NCBI RefSeq assembly: GCF_029269835.1
Contig: NZ_JARJBB010000005.1
Coordinates: 124,001-188,000 of the forward strand
DNA: 64,000 bases
Source: Streptomyces tropicalis
Lineage (GTDB): Bacteria; Actinomycetota; Actinomycetes; Streptomycetales; Streptomycetaceae
Direction: 5' to 3'
The notes under the pieces are model-generated. The model was not told the DNA's origin, did no database searches, and saw only the letters and a list, made by a program, of their open reading frames with translations. This document shows, piece after piece, positions 34,388 through 42,411 of this stretch. Each line of letters begins with the position of its first letter. Within the stretch, counting starts at the first letter, position 1. The position numbers were made by a program, and so were the translations under genes.

Positions 34388-34751
34388 GGCAGACCGACTG
34401 CCACGTCCCCAGCTCCAGGTGGCCGGCGAGGACCGGGATCGTTGCGTGGGGCGGGACGAAGGCGGGCAGGACGTGGTCGCGGCCGTGGCCGGGGCTGCCG
34501 TGGCGGTGCTGCCAGCGGTCGTCCGCGGGCAGCAGGGTGTGCAGGGCGGTGAGCAGGTCGTCGTCGCTTCCGGCGCCCGTCTCGATGATCGCGATTCCGG
34601 CGGTGGCGTGCGGCACGAACAGGTTCAGCAGACCGTCGCGTCCCGCGGCGGTCTCCCGGAGGAAGGCCTCGCAGTCACGGGTCAGGTCGACGACCGTCTC
34701 CCTGGAGCCGGAGGCGACGTTCAGCACGCGGGTGGTGAAGGCATCGGACAT
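34329..34751 (-). CDS. YjbQ/UPF0047 family protein (secondary thiamine-phosphate synthase type)
   Basis: A protein of 140 aa, normal for the family. Conserved features are NLFVPHATAGIAIIETGAGSDDDLL (~43-67), RWQHRHGSPGHGRDHVLPAF and a C-terminal GTWQSVCLVDTNKDNPNRQ. The clustered His residues (PHATA, HRHGSPGHGRDH) form the metal-binding pocket of this fold. E. coli YjbQ has weak thiamine-phosphate synthase activity, but its physiological role is unsettled. The 3' end of this gene was duplicated downstream of the rhs locus. Confidence 0.88.
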   Translation of the reverse strand: MSDAFTTRVLNVASGSRETVVDLTRDCEAFLRETAAGRDGLLNLFVPHATAGIAIIETGAGSDDDLLTALHTLLPADDRWQHRHGSPGHGRDHVLPAFVPPHATIPVLAGHLELGTWQSVCLVDTNKDNPNRQVRLSFLG

Positions 34752-35651
34752 GCCCCCATCCTCACCCCTGGCCCGGCTTTCACACGTGTGCGACCCGTCC
34801 GCCGCGCGCCCGGCGGTCCGCCGGGCGAGACGGCCATGGGCCGCGTCACCGGCATCTGGCTCCTTGCAGCGCATGTTGCGTTCAGCCTCCCTCACCACGC
34901 GCGGTCACATCGACCTGTTCCGGGTGGCCTCCGCCGCGTGTCGCCGCGGCCGCTGACGCCCTTCCACCTCCTCCCCCGGAATGGATTGCCGTCCCGTAGG
35001 ACGTCGAGCCTCGGTCCGTCGCGGTATGTCCGCGGGACGCCCACCTCCGTACCCCTGTGCCCCCACCGGCTTCGCAGCCGCTCGTACATGGCCCCGCCGA
35101 GGGCCGGCCGTGATGAGGGCGAGCGCGGTGCGGCGTACGGACGGTGGGTGTGGTCCGCCGCGGGCGGGTGCTGTCGATGACCTCGCCGAGCCGGAGGAGG
35201 GACAAAACCTGGACGACTGGGACATCTGGGACAGCCGGACAGCCAGGAGGAGCACTGTCGATCCGGCACTGTCGAAGAAGTACGGAATGCATCGGTGTCC
35301 GGTGCCGGTGCCTGAGGCGTCGGCGTCGCCGGTTGGGGCACTGCGACTCGACGGCGACCCGGCACGCGTCGACGGCCGCACCGGCCTCGAAGCGATCGGG
35401 GCCCACGGGTGGCGTGTTCGCACCGAGGCCGCACCCATGGGCGTGCGGGCGTGTGCACAAGACATGGTGGATCGAAGGACATCACGTGAGACCTGCGACC
35501 ACGTCGTCGTTGGAGGCGGATGCAGTGCCACCAAGGTCTTGCCGGTGATCGCGACCGGGGAGATCCTCAAGCGGGTACGGGGCCGGGAAGCACCGCGAGG
35601 AGCCGTGGTGAACGCAGGCAGTGCGCGCCGCCGGGAGGACAGTTGACGGAC
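34752..35651. other. 900-bp stretch without a recognised gene
   Basis: Several open frames cross this interval on both strands (for example 34981-35646 on the plus strand, with DLAEPEEGQNLDDWDIWDS), but none shows a known domain, a clear ribosome site or convincing composition. It may hold a diverged gene, remnants, or the promoter region of the downstream oxidoreductase operon. Confidence 0.3.
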
Positions 35652-37982
35652 ATGGAACCCCCCTCTGCACGACGGGGACAGGAACCCGCGGCAGCCGGGC
35701 CGGGGCGGCGGCGCTTCCTCGGCTACGTGCTGGCCGCCTCGACGCTGACCGTCGCCGCCGAACTCGGTGAGGCGGTGCTCGCGCCGGACGAGGCGGAGGC
35801 CGTCGTCCCGTCCGTGCCGGGTCCGGCGGAGATCTACGACCTCAACGACATGCTCACCCATGCGACGCTGCCGACGGCCAACCTGATCACGATCCGGATC
35901 GACGCCGCCGGCACGGCCTCCTTCGCGCTGCCGCGGTCGGAGGTCGGGCAGGGCATCACGACGTCGAGCGCCATGCTGATCGCCGAGGAACTGGACCTGC
36001 CGCTGGAGCGGGTCCGGGTCACGCTCGCGGACGCGCGACCGGAGCTGCTGTTCAACCAGCTCACCGGCGGCTCCAACACCACGATCTCGACCTTCACCCC
36101 GATCCGCGTCGCCGCCGCCGTGGCCCGGGGCCGGCTGCTGAAGGCCGCCTCCCTGGAACTCGGCGAGGCCGTGGACACCCTGACGGCGAAGGCCGGTGTC
36201 ATCACCTCCTCCGCCACCGGGCGCAGTCTCACCTACGGTGAACTGGCGCGGAAGGCGGCAGCAGTGACGACCGGCCGGGTCTCAGTGGGGCTCAAGGAGG
36301 CGGCGGAATTCAAGGTCATCGGCACTCCCCAGGGGCGCGTCGACGCGATCGACGCGGTGACCGGGCGCAAGAAGTTCGCCATGGACCTGCACGTCCCTGA
36401 CGCCCTGCCGGCGATGGTGTGCCGACCCCCGACGATCAACGGCACCGTGCGCTCGGTGGAGAACCTCGCCGAGGTGCGGGCCATGCCCGGTGTCACCGAC
36501 GTCGTGACCGTCTCCACCGGGGTCGCCGTCCGCGGCCGTACCTTCGGCCAGTGCATCGACGCCGTGCGCGCGCTGAAGGTCTCGTGGGGGCCGGGAAGTG
36601 CCGAGGGCGCCTCCGACAGCACGATCCGCGACGAGCTGAGAAGGGCAGAACCGCCGCTCCCCGCGGTGGGCTTGCTGACCAAGTCGGTCGACGCCCGGTT
36701 CACCTTCCACTTCGCGAGCAACAGCGCGCTGGAGACCAACTGCGCCATCGCGGACGTGCGGCAGGACTCGGCCGAGATCTGGGGGAGCCTGAAGTCCCCG
36801 ATCGTCACTCAGGAGCAGATAGCGTCGAAGCTGGGGCTGCCCGTCTCCGCGGTGACGGTCCATGTCACCGAGGGCGGCGGCTCGTTCGGGCGGAAGCTCT
36901 TCCACGACGCCGCCGCCGAGGCCGCCGAGATCTCGAAGGCGACGGGTAAGCCGGTCAAGCTGATGTGGCACCGCACCGACGACTTCCGGCAGGGACGTAC
37001 CCACCCGATGGCCACCTCGCGGGTGCGCGCCACCTATGCCCTCGGCCAGGTGCTCACCTACGACCAGCGGCACACCTCCGTCGCCACCGACTTCGGCCAC
37101 GGCGTCGGCGAGATCATCACCTCCGAGGCCGCGCGGCTGCCGGTCGGCGATCTGACCTTCTCCGAGACGATCTTCGCCCTCAGCCAGCAGACGCCGTACA
37201 ACTTCGGCGTCGTCACCCAGTTGCTCAGCGAGGTCGACAAGGGCTTCAACACCGGCTCCATGCGCAACATCTACTCGCCCAACGTGCGCTGTGCGCAGGA
37301 GCTGGTCGTGGACGAGCTGGCCGGGCGGATGGGCAAGGACCCGTACCGGTTCCGCCGTGAGTTCGCGAAGGACGAGCGGGTGCGGGCCGTCCTCGACAAG
37401 GTGGCCGCGGTCGGGAACTGGGGCCGGAGCATGACCGCCGGCACGGCGCAGGGCATCGCACTGCATCCCGAGTACCACGCCTGTGTCGCCGTTCTCGCCG
37501 AGATCGACTGCCGTCCGCAGACCACCGGCCGAAAGGTCCGCGACGCCTACACCGGTCCCCGCGTCACCAAGGTCGTGTGCGCCGTCGACGTGGGCCTGGC
37601 GGTCAACCCGCAGGGTCTTCAGGCGCAGATGATGGGCGGCATCATGGACGGCATCGCGATCACCCTCAGCTCCGGCCTCCATCTCGACGACGGGCACTTC
37701 CTGGAGGGCAGCTGGGACAACTACTTCTACACCCGGCAGTGGAACGCCCCGCCCGAGCTGGAGATCGTCGTCATGCCGCCGACCACCGGGCAGCCCGGCG
37801 GCGCCGGGGAACTGGCCGTGGGGGCTGCGGCGGCCGCCGTGGCCTGCGCCTACGGCCGCGCCACGGGAACCATGCCGACGAGCTTCCCGATCAACCACGC
37901 GGGACCGCTCGGCTTCGAACCGCTGCCCACCACCCCGCCGATCCCCGCGTCCCCGACCGACGGACTCAACCGCGCCTTCTAG
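35652..37982 (+). CDS. Tat-exported molybdenum hydroxylase large subunit (isoquinoline 1-oxidoreductase beta type)
   Basis: A protein of 776 aa. A TTG at 35643 lies closer to GGGAGG and may be the real start; both keep the signal. GRRRFLGYVLAASTLTVAA is a Tat signal. The body has two Ald_Xan_dh_C2-type Moco domains, as in IorB: PRSEVGQGITTSSAMLIAEEL, QLTGGSNTTIS, TEGGGSFGRK (near 410), and the C-terminal GQPGGAGELAVGAAAAAVA with the catalytic Glu. It lacks a separate FAD subunit, as expected for the two-subunit Ior/quinoline or aldehyde dehydrogenase class that passes electrons to an external acceptor. The 2Fe-2S subunit follows 8 bp later. Confidence 0.9.
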   Translation: MEPPSARRGQEPAAAGPGRRRFLGYVLAASTLTVAAELGEAVLAPDEAEAVVPSVPGPAEIYDLNDMLTHATLPTANLITIRIDAAGTASFALPRSEVGQGITTSSAMLIAEELDLPLERVRVTLADARPELLFNQLTGGSNTTISTFTPIRVAAAVARGRLLKAASLELGEAVDTLTAKAGVITSSATGRSLTYGELARKAAAVTTGRVSVGLKEAAEFKVIGTPQGRVDAIDAVTGRKKFAMDLHVPDALPAMVCRPPTINGTVRSVENLAEVRAMPGVTDVVTVSTGVAVRGRTFGQCIDAVRALKVSWGPGSAEGASDSTIRDELRRAEPPLPAVGLLTKSVDARFTFHFASNSALETNCAIADVRQDSAEIWGSLKSPIVTQEQIASKLGLPVSAVTVHVTEGGGSFGRKLFHDAAAEAAEISKATGKPVKLMWHRTDDFRQGRTHPMATSRVRATYALGQVLTYDQRHTSVATDFGHGVGEIITSEAARLPVGDLTFSETIFALSQQTPYNFGVVTQLLSEVDKGFNTGSMRNIYSPNVRCAQELVVDELAGRMGKDPYRFRREFAKDERVRAVLDKVAAVGNWGRSMTAGTAQGIALHPEYHACVAVLAEIDCRPQTTGRKVRDAYTGPRVTKVVCAVDVGLAVNPQGLQAQMMGGIMDGIAITLSSGLHLDDGHFLEGSWDNYFYTRQWNAPPELEIVVMPPTTGQPGGAGELAVGAAAAAVACAYGRATGTMPTSFPINHAGPLGFEPLPTTPPIPASPTDGLNRAF

Positions 37983-37990
37983 GAGTTGCC

Positions 37991-38467
37991 GTGCCCGAAC
38001 AGACCTTCATCCTCAACGGCAAGCGGGTGACCGTCGACATCGAGGACGACGTCCGGCTGTTGTGGGTGCTCAGAGACGTCCTCGGGGTCACCGGACCGAA
38101 GTACGGCTGCGGGCTGGGCGTCTGCAAGGCATGCACCAGCCACATCAACGGCAAGGCGTTCAATCCCTGTTCGGTGCCGGTCGGCGCGGTCGGACCGGAC
38201 GACGCGATCACCACCATCGAGGGCCTGCCCGCCACCGTCGGCAAGGATCTGCACCCGATGCAGGAGGCCTGGCTGGAGCACGACGTGGCGCAGTGCGGCT
38301 ACTGCCAGCCCGGCCAGATCATGACCGCCGTGGCCAAGGTCCGCCAGGCCCGCGAGGAGGGCAGGGAGATCACCGAGGCCGACCTCGACGAGATCCGCAA
38401 CGTCTGCCGGTGCGGCACGTACCACCGCATCCGGGAGGCGATCGTGGCCGGCGCGAAGAAGTACTGA
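37991..38467 (+). CDS. 2Fe-2S subunit of the Ior-type oxidoreductase
   Basis: A protein of 158 aa from GTG 37991, with AGGAG directly upstream. It has the two [2Fe-2S] sites of the IorA family: KYGCGLGVCKACTSHING (~39-56) and CGYCQPGQ with NVCRCGTYHRIREA. It has no signal of its own and is probably co-exported with the Tat-tagged large subunit. The substrate of the pair is unknown; relatives oxidise N-heteroaromatics or aldehydes. No XdhC gene lies nearby, so maturation may use the XdhC at 13.5-14.6 kb or another chaperone. Confidence 0.92.
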   Translation: MPEQTFILNGKRVTVDIEDDVRLLWVLRDVLGVTGPKYGCGLGVCKACTSHINGKAFNPCSVPVGAVGPDDAITTIEGLPATVGKDLHPMQEAWLEHDVAQCGYCQPGQIMTAVAKVRQAREEGREITEADLDEIRNVCRCGTYHRIREAIVAGAKKY

Positions 38468-38522
38468 GGCGCGTGCCGGAACTCGCCGGGCAGTCCACCG
38501 TCCCCCGGCTCCGAGCGGTGCA

Positions 38523-38546
38523 GGGGGCGGGAAGATCCCCGCCCCC
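38523..38546 (+). terminator. GC hairpin after the Ior-type operon
   Basis: GGGGGCGGG (38523-38531) pairs with CCCGCCCCC (38538-38546) around a 6-nt loop, 55 bp after the 2Fe-2S stop and shortly before the next start. Confidence 0.5.
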
Positions 38547-38564
38547 GACCCGGTTGGTAGAAGC

Positions 38565-39641
38565 GTGAACGAAATGCGCGAGGTCGACGTGGTCGTCGTC
38601 GGCGCCGGTCAGGCCGGTCTGTCCAGCGCCCATCACCTGCGGCGGGCCGGTTTCGTGCCGGACCGGGACTTCGTCGTGCTCGACCGCTCCCCCGGTCCGG
38701 GCGGCGCCTGGCGGTACCGGTGGCCCTCTCTGACCTTCGGCAAGGTGCACGGGATGCACACCCTGCCGGGGATGGAACTGACCGGAGCCGATCCCGCCCG
38801 GCCGTCCTCCGAGGTCGTGCAGGAGTACTTCGCCGCCTACGAACAAGCCTTCGACCTGCGGGTGCGACGGCCGACCGTGGTCCGGTCGGTCCGCGAGGGC
38901 ACCGCCGGACGCCTGCGCGTCGAGACCTCCGACGGAGCGTGGGGGACGACGGCGCTGATCAATGCCACCGGCACATGGGACAGGCCGTTCCGGCCGCACT
39001 ACCCCGGCCAGGAGACCTTCCGCGGACGGCAGCTGCACACCGCCGGATACCGCGGGCCGGAGGAATTCGCCGGACTGCGGGTGGTCGTCGTCGGCGGCGG
39101 GGCGTCCGGCACCCAGCATCTGCTGGAGATCGCGCCGTTCGCGGCCGCGACCACATGGGTGACCAGGCGGCCGCCGGTGTTCCGGGAGGGCCCGTTCGAC
39201 GCGGAGGCGGGCCGGGCCGCGGTCGCACTGGTCGAGGAGCGGGTACGGCAGGGGCTGCCACCGCGGAGCGTCGTCTCGGTCACCGGACTGCCCCTCAACG
39301 ACGCTGTCCGGCAGGGCCTGGCGGACGGGATCCTGGACCGGCAGCCGATGTTCGACCGGATCACCCCGGACGGTGCGGTCTGGCGGGACGGGCGGCACGT
39401 GGCCGCGGACGTCATCCTCTGGGCGACCGGTTTCCGGGCCGCACTGGATCATCTGACCCCGCTGCGGCTGCGGGAGCCGGGCGGCGGGATCCGCGTCGAG
39501 GGCACCCGCGCCGTCGCCGATCCACGCGTCCACCTGGTCGGGTACGGGCCCTCGGCCAGCACCGTCGGTGCCAACCGGGCCGGGCGGGCCGCGGTGCGGG
39601 ACATCAGGGGGCTGCTGTCCCGTGACTCCGCCGCGGCCTGA
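38565..39641 (+). CDS. FAD-dependent oxidoreductase (flavin monooxygenase-like)
   Basis: A protein of 358 aa from GTG 38565; an ATG at 38574 is also possible. Two dinucleotide-binding motifs are clear: VVVVGAGQAGLSSAHHL (FAD, ~9-25) and VVVVGGGASGTQHLLEIA (NAD(P)H, ~175-192). DVILWATGFRAALDHL is the ATG motif linking the domains. The layout matches class B/YUCCA-like flavoprotein monooxygenases and related NAD(P)-binding oxidoreductases. It follows the Ior-type genes, separated by a hairpin, so a common pathway is possible but not shown. Confidence 0.85.
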   Translation: MNEMREVDVVVVGAGQAGLSSAHHLRRAGFVPDRDFVVLDRSPGPGGAWRYRWPSLTFGKVHGMHTLPGMELTGADPARPSSEVVQEYFAAYEQAFDLRVRRPTVVRSVREGTAGRLRVETSDGAWGTTALINATGTWDRPFRPHYPGQETFRGRQLHTAGYRGPEEFAGLRVVVVGGGASGTQHLLEIAPFAAATTWVTRRPPVFREGPFDAEAGRAAVALVEERVRQGLPPRSVVSVTGLPLNDAVRQGLADGILDRQPMFDRITPDGAVWRDGRHVAADVILWATGFRAALDHLTPLRLREPGGGIRVEGTRAVADPRVHLVGYGPSASTVGANRAGRAAVRDIRGLLSRDSAAA

Positions 39642-39679
39642 GACCCGGATCACCTCGCCGACCGCGGGCCGCCGTCCAC

Positions 39680-39727
39680 GCCGTCACGCCGTCACGCCGT
39701 CACGCCGTCACGCCGTCACGCCGTCAC
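39680..39727. repeat. 8-bp tandem repeat, six copies, overlapping a stop codon
   Basis: GCCGTCAC is repeated six times without error and followed by a degenerate copy. The TCA at 39724-39726 in the last unit is the stop codon (TGA) of the ABC exporter gene. Read on the minus strand the unit contains TGA, and 8 is not a multiple of 3, so the array puts stops in all three frames. Confidence 0.9.
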
Positions 39728-41526
39728 GCCGTCGGCTCCAGGCTCGCGTCGCGGCGGACCAGCGCGGCGTAGCGCCCGTCGAGGGCCAGGAGTTCCTCGT
39801 GGGTGCCGCGCTCGGCCACCCGTCCGGAGTCGAGCACCACGATCTGGTCGGCCGCCCGGACGGTGGACAGGCGGTGCGCGATCGTGAGGGTGGTGCGGTT
39901 GGCCGACAGGGCGTCGATGGCCTCCTGCACGGCGGCCTCGGTACGGGTGTCCAGGGCGCTGGTCGCCTCGTCGAGAAGGAGGACGGGCGGGTCGCGCAGG
40001 ATGGTGCGGGCGATGGCCAGGCGCTGCTTCTCGCCACCGGAGAAGCGGTGACCGCGCTCGCCGACCACGGTGTCGTAGCCGTCGGGGAGGGCGGCGATGT
40101 GGTCGTGTATCTGCGCCGCCACGGCGGCCGCGCGCAGTTCGTCGTCGGTGGCGTCCGGCTTCGCGAAGCGGAGGTTCTCGGCGACGGATGCGTGGAAGAG
40201 GTACGTCTCCTGGGAGACCACGCCCACCGCGCGGGCGAGGGTGTCGAAGTCGAGGTCGCGGACGTCGACGCCGTCCAGGGAGACCCGGCCACCGGTCACG
40301 TCGTAGAGCCGCGGCACCAGATACCCCAGCGTGGACTTGCCGGCGCCGGTCGGGCCGACGATCGCGAGGCTGGTGCCGGCGGGGACCGTGAGGTCGACGC
40401 GGTCGAGGATCGGGCCGCTCCTGCCGTCGTAGTGGAAGGAGACGTCGTCGAAGCGGACCTCGCCGCGGACGCGGTCCAGGTGGACCGGCTCGGCGCGCTC
40501 GGTGATGTCGACCGGCAGGTCCAGGTACTCGAAGATGCGCTGGAAGAGAGCCAGCGAGGTCTGGATCTGCACCCCGGTCGACAGCAGGCTGACAGCGGGC
40601 CGGAAGAGCCCCTGCTGCAGCGAGACGAAGGCGACGATCGTGCCGATGGAGGCCCCGGGTCCGCCGAGTTGCAGCGTGACGCCCGCGGTCCAGTAGATGA
40701 CGGCCGGCATGGCGGCCATGACGATCGTGATGACGGCCATCCGCCAGCGCCCGGCCATGTTCGACCGCACCTCGAGGTCGACCAGGCGCTCGGACTCCTC
40801 CGCGAACGACGCGGTCAGCGAGTCGGAACGGCCCATCGTGCGGCCGAGCAGGATGCCACTCACGGAGAGTGACTCGGTGACGGTGGCCGCCATCGCGGCC
40901 ATCTGCTTCTGCCGCTGGGTGGTGATCTTCTTGCGTTCGTTGCCGACCCGTCGGCTGATCCACACGAACACCGGCAGCAACAGCAGGGAGACCACGGTGA
41001 GCCGCCAGTCGAGGGCGACCATCGCGACGATGGTGGCGACGACACTGGTGAGGTTGGAGACCAGGGAGGTGGCCGTGGAGGTGACGGTGGCCTGCATGCC
41101 GCCGATGTCGTTGGCGATGCGGGACTGCACCTCGCCGGTGCGGGTGCGGGTGAAGAAGGCCAGCGACATGCGCTGCAGCCGGCCGTAGACGGCGGTGCGC
41201 AGGTCGTGCATGACGCGCTGGCCGACGGTCGTGGAGATCAGGGTCTGCAGGACGCCGAAGACGCTGGTGAGGACGGCGCTGAGGATCATGCCGAGGGCGA
41301 GCAGGCTCAGCAGCCCGGTGCGGCCCTGCGGGATCGCGACGTCGAGGGTCGCCTTCAGCAGGAAGGGCGTGGCGACGGAGACCAGGGAGGCGGCGCCGAC
41401 CAGCAGGCCGACGATCGCGAGGCGGCCACGGTAGGGCCGGAAGAGGGCGAGGATGCGACGGACCTGACGCGGCTGTTCCTTCGCGTCGGCGGGTGGCGTC
41501 CAGACGGGCGGTCGGTCGGGGTGCAT
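39724..41526 (-). CDS. ABC exporter, fused permease-ATPase
   Basis: A protein of 600 aa from ATG 41526. Six transmembrane helices lie in residues ~35-320, and an ATPase domain follows. Walker A GPTGAGKST, Q-loop VVSQETYLFHASVAEN, signature FSGGEKQRLA, Walker B VLLLDEATSALD and H-loop TIAHRLSTVRAAD are all canonical, so it can work as a homodimer. It belongs to the MsbA/LmrA-like multidrug or lipid exporter class. The divergent MarR gene and the operator between them indicate induction by a small molecule that this pump exports. Confidence 0.92.
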   Translation of the reverse strand: MHPDRPPVWTPPADAKEQPRQVRRILALFRPYRGRLAIVGLLVGAASLVSVATPFLLKATLDVAIPQGRTGLLSLLALGMILSAVLTSVFGVLQTLISTTVGQRVMHDLRTAVYGRLQRMSLAFFTRTRTGEVQSRIANDIGGMQATVTSTATSLVSNLTSVVATIVAMVALDWRLTVVSLLLLPVFVWISRRVGNERKKITTQRQKQMAAMAATVTESLSVSGILLGRTMGRSDSLTASFAEESERLVDLEVRSNMAGRWRMAVITIVMAAMPAVIYWTAGVTLQLGGPGASIGTIVAFVSLQQGLFRPAVSLLSTGVQIQTSLALFQRIFEYLDLPVDITERAEPVHLDRVRGEVRFDDVSFHYDGRSGPILDRVDLTVPAGTSLAIVGPTGAGKSTLGYLVPRLYDVTGGRVSLDGVDVRDLDFDTLARAVGVVSQETYLFHASVAENLRFAKPDATDDELRAAAVAAQIHDHIAALPDGYDTVVGERGHRFSGGEKQRLAIARTILRDPPVLLLDEATSALDTRTEAAVQEAIDALSANRTTLTIAHRLSTVRAADQIVVLDSGRVAERGTHEELLALDGRYAALVRRDASLEPTA

Positions 41527-41593
41527 GGGCTCCTACGGAGGTGGGCGGGCACCGGCGCGGGAATGCGGACGGTGACGGCTGACGGATCCTAGC

Positions 41594-41636
41594 TCATTGT
41601 TACCTATGTTCACAATGAACGCCGTCCTGATATTGT
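41594..41636. promoter_or_regulatory. MarR-type operator and leaderless marR promoter
   Basis: A perfect 7-bp inverted repeat TCATTGT (41594-41600) / ACAATGA (41612-41618) with an 11-nt spacer lies between the divergent ABC exporter and MarR genes. It overlaps a promoter TTCACA (41609-41614), 16 bp, TATTGT (41631-41636) whose -10 is 6 nt from ATG 41643. Binding would block both directions. Confidence 0.7.
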
Positions 41637-41642
41637 TCCCGC

Positions 41643-42098
41643 ATGACCACCCCCGACCCCGACGGGCTCCTCGCCGAGCAGTTGCTGCGGCTGACCCGAC
41701 GGGTGCACCGCATCCAGAAGCGTCATCTGGAACAGCACGAGCTGGGCATCACACCGGCCCAGTCCCGGCTGCTGCGCACCCTGGCGCACTTCGGCGACCC
41801 GCCCCGCATGGCGGACCTCGCCGCGTACCTGGAGGTGGTGCCCCGCGCGGTCACCACCCTCGTGGACGGCCTGGAGGCGAGCGGCCGGGTGCGCCGGGTG
41901 CCCGACCCGGCCAACCGGCGGGTGATCCGGATCGAGCTCACCGACGAGGGGCGCAGCACCCTGGGCGTCCTGCGCGGAGCGCGCCGGGCGGCCGCACAGG
42001 AGATCCTCGCCCCTCTGACGGGCGAGCAGCGCGAGGCCCTCGGCGGGCTGCTGGACACGCTGGTCGGCACGGAGCACACGCACGCGCGCCACTGCTGA
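41643..42098 (+). CDS. MarR-family transcriptional regulator
   Basis: A protein of 151 aa. The winged HTH spans ~30-100: ITPAQSRLLRTLAHFGDPPRMADLAAYLEVVPRAVTTLVDGLEASG, then wing RRVPDPANRRVIRIELTDEG (both read in parts). It is very likely the repressor of itself and the divergent ABC exporter through the inverted repeat in their shared promoter region. The mRNA appears leaderless. The ligand is unknown. Confidence 0.92.
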   Translation: MTTPDPDGLLAEQLLRLTRRVHRIQKRHLEQHELGITPAQSRLLRTLAHFGDPPRMADLAAYLEVVPRAVTTLVDGLEASGRVRRVPDPANRRVIRIELTDEGRSTLGVLRGARRAAAQEILAPLTGEQREALGGLLDTLVGTEHTHARHC

Positions 42099-42189
42099 GG
42101 CCCGGCGCGAGGGGCGGGGCGGCCCGCCCGTTCGCGTCCTCCTCGCCGGACGCTCGGGCCACGTGGGCCGCTCGGGCTCTTCGGTCGCC

Positions 42190-42261
42190 CCGGCTCCGTG
42201 GGGTGAACCGGCCTCGTACGCCACTCCGGCTTCGTGGGCCGCCCCGGCTTCGTGGGCTGCT
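42190..42261. repeat. 18-bp minisatellite, four degenerate copies
   Basis: Four 18-bp units (starting at 42190, 42208, 42226 and 42244) share the core CCGGCTTCGTGGG. They lie in the 313-bp gap 42099-42411 after the MarR gene, where no gene was recognised. Open frames crossing it read as hexapeptide repeats (for example PASWAA) but lack any domain. Confidence 0.75.
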
Positions 42262-42411
42262 GTCCGGGCTGCCAGCTGCTCGCCGCGAGCGGGGGCGCCC
42301 GGCCCGGGCGCCGAGACGGTACTGGTCCGAGCCCGGGCGGGGAGGCCCGGGCCCCGCCGCCTCGCCCCGCCGACGCGCGGAGGCGGTCCGTGGCGGCGGA
42401 CTCGGCCCGGA

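Noticed and set aside
34905..35861. A long minus-strand frame over the gap before the Ior-type operon
   Set aside because: Its composition is Ser/Arg/Pro-rich, it runs antisense into the oxidoreductase gene, and it has no domain.
39680..39727. CRISPR array
   Set aside because: The repeats are 8-bp tandem units without spacers.
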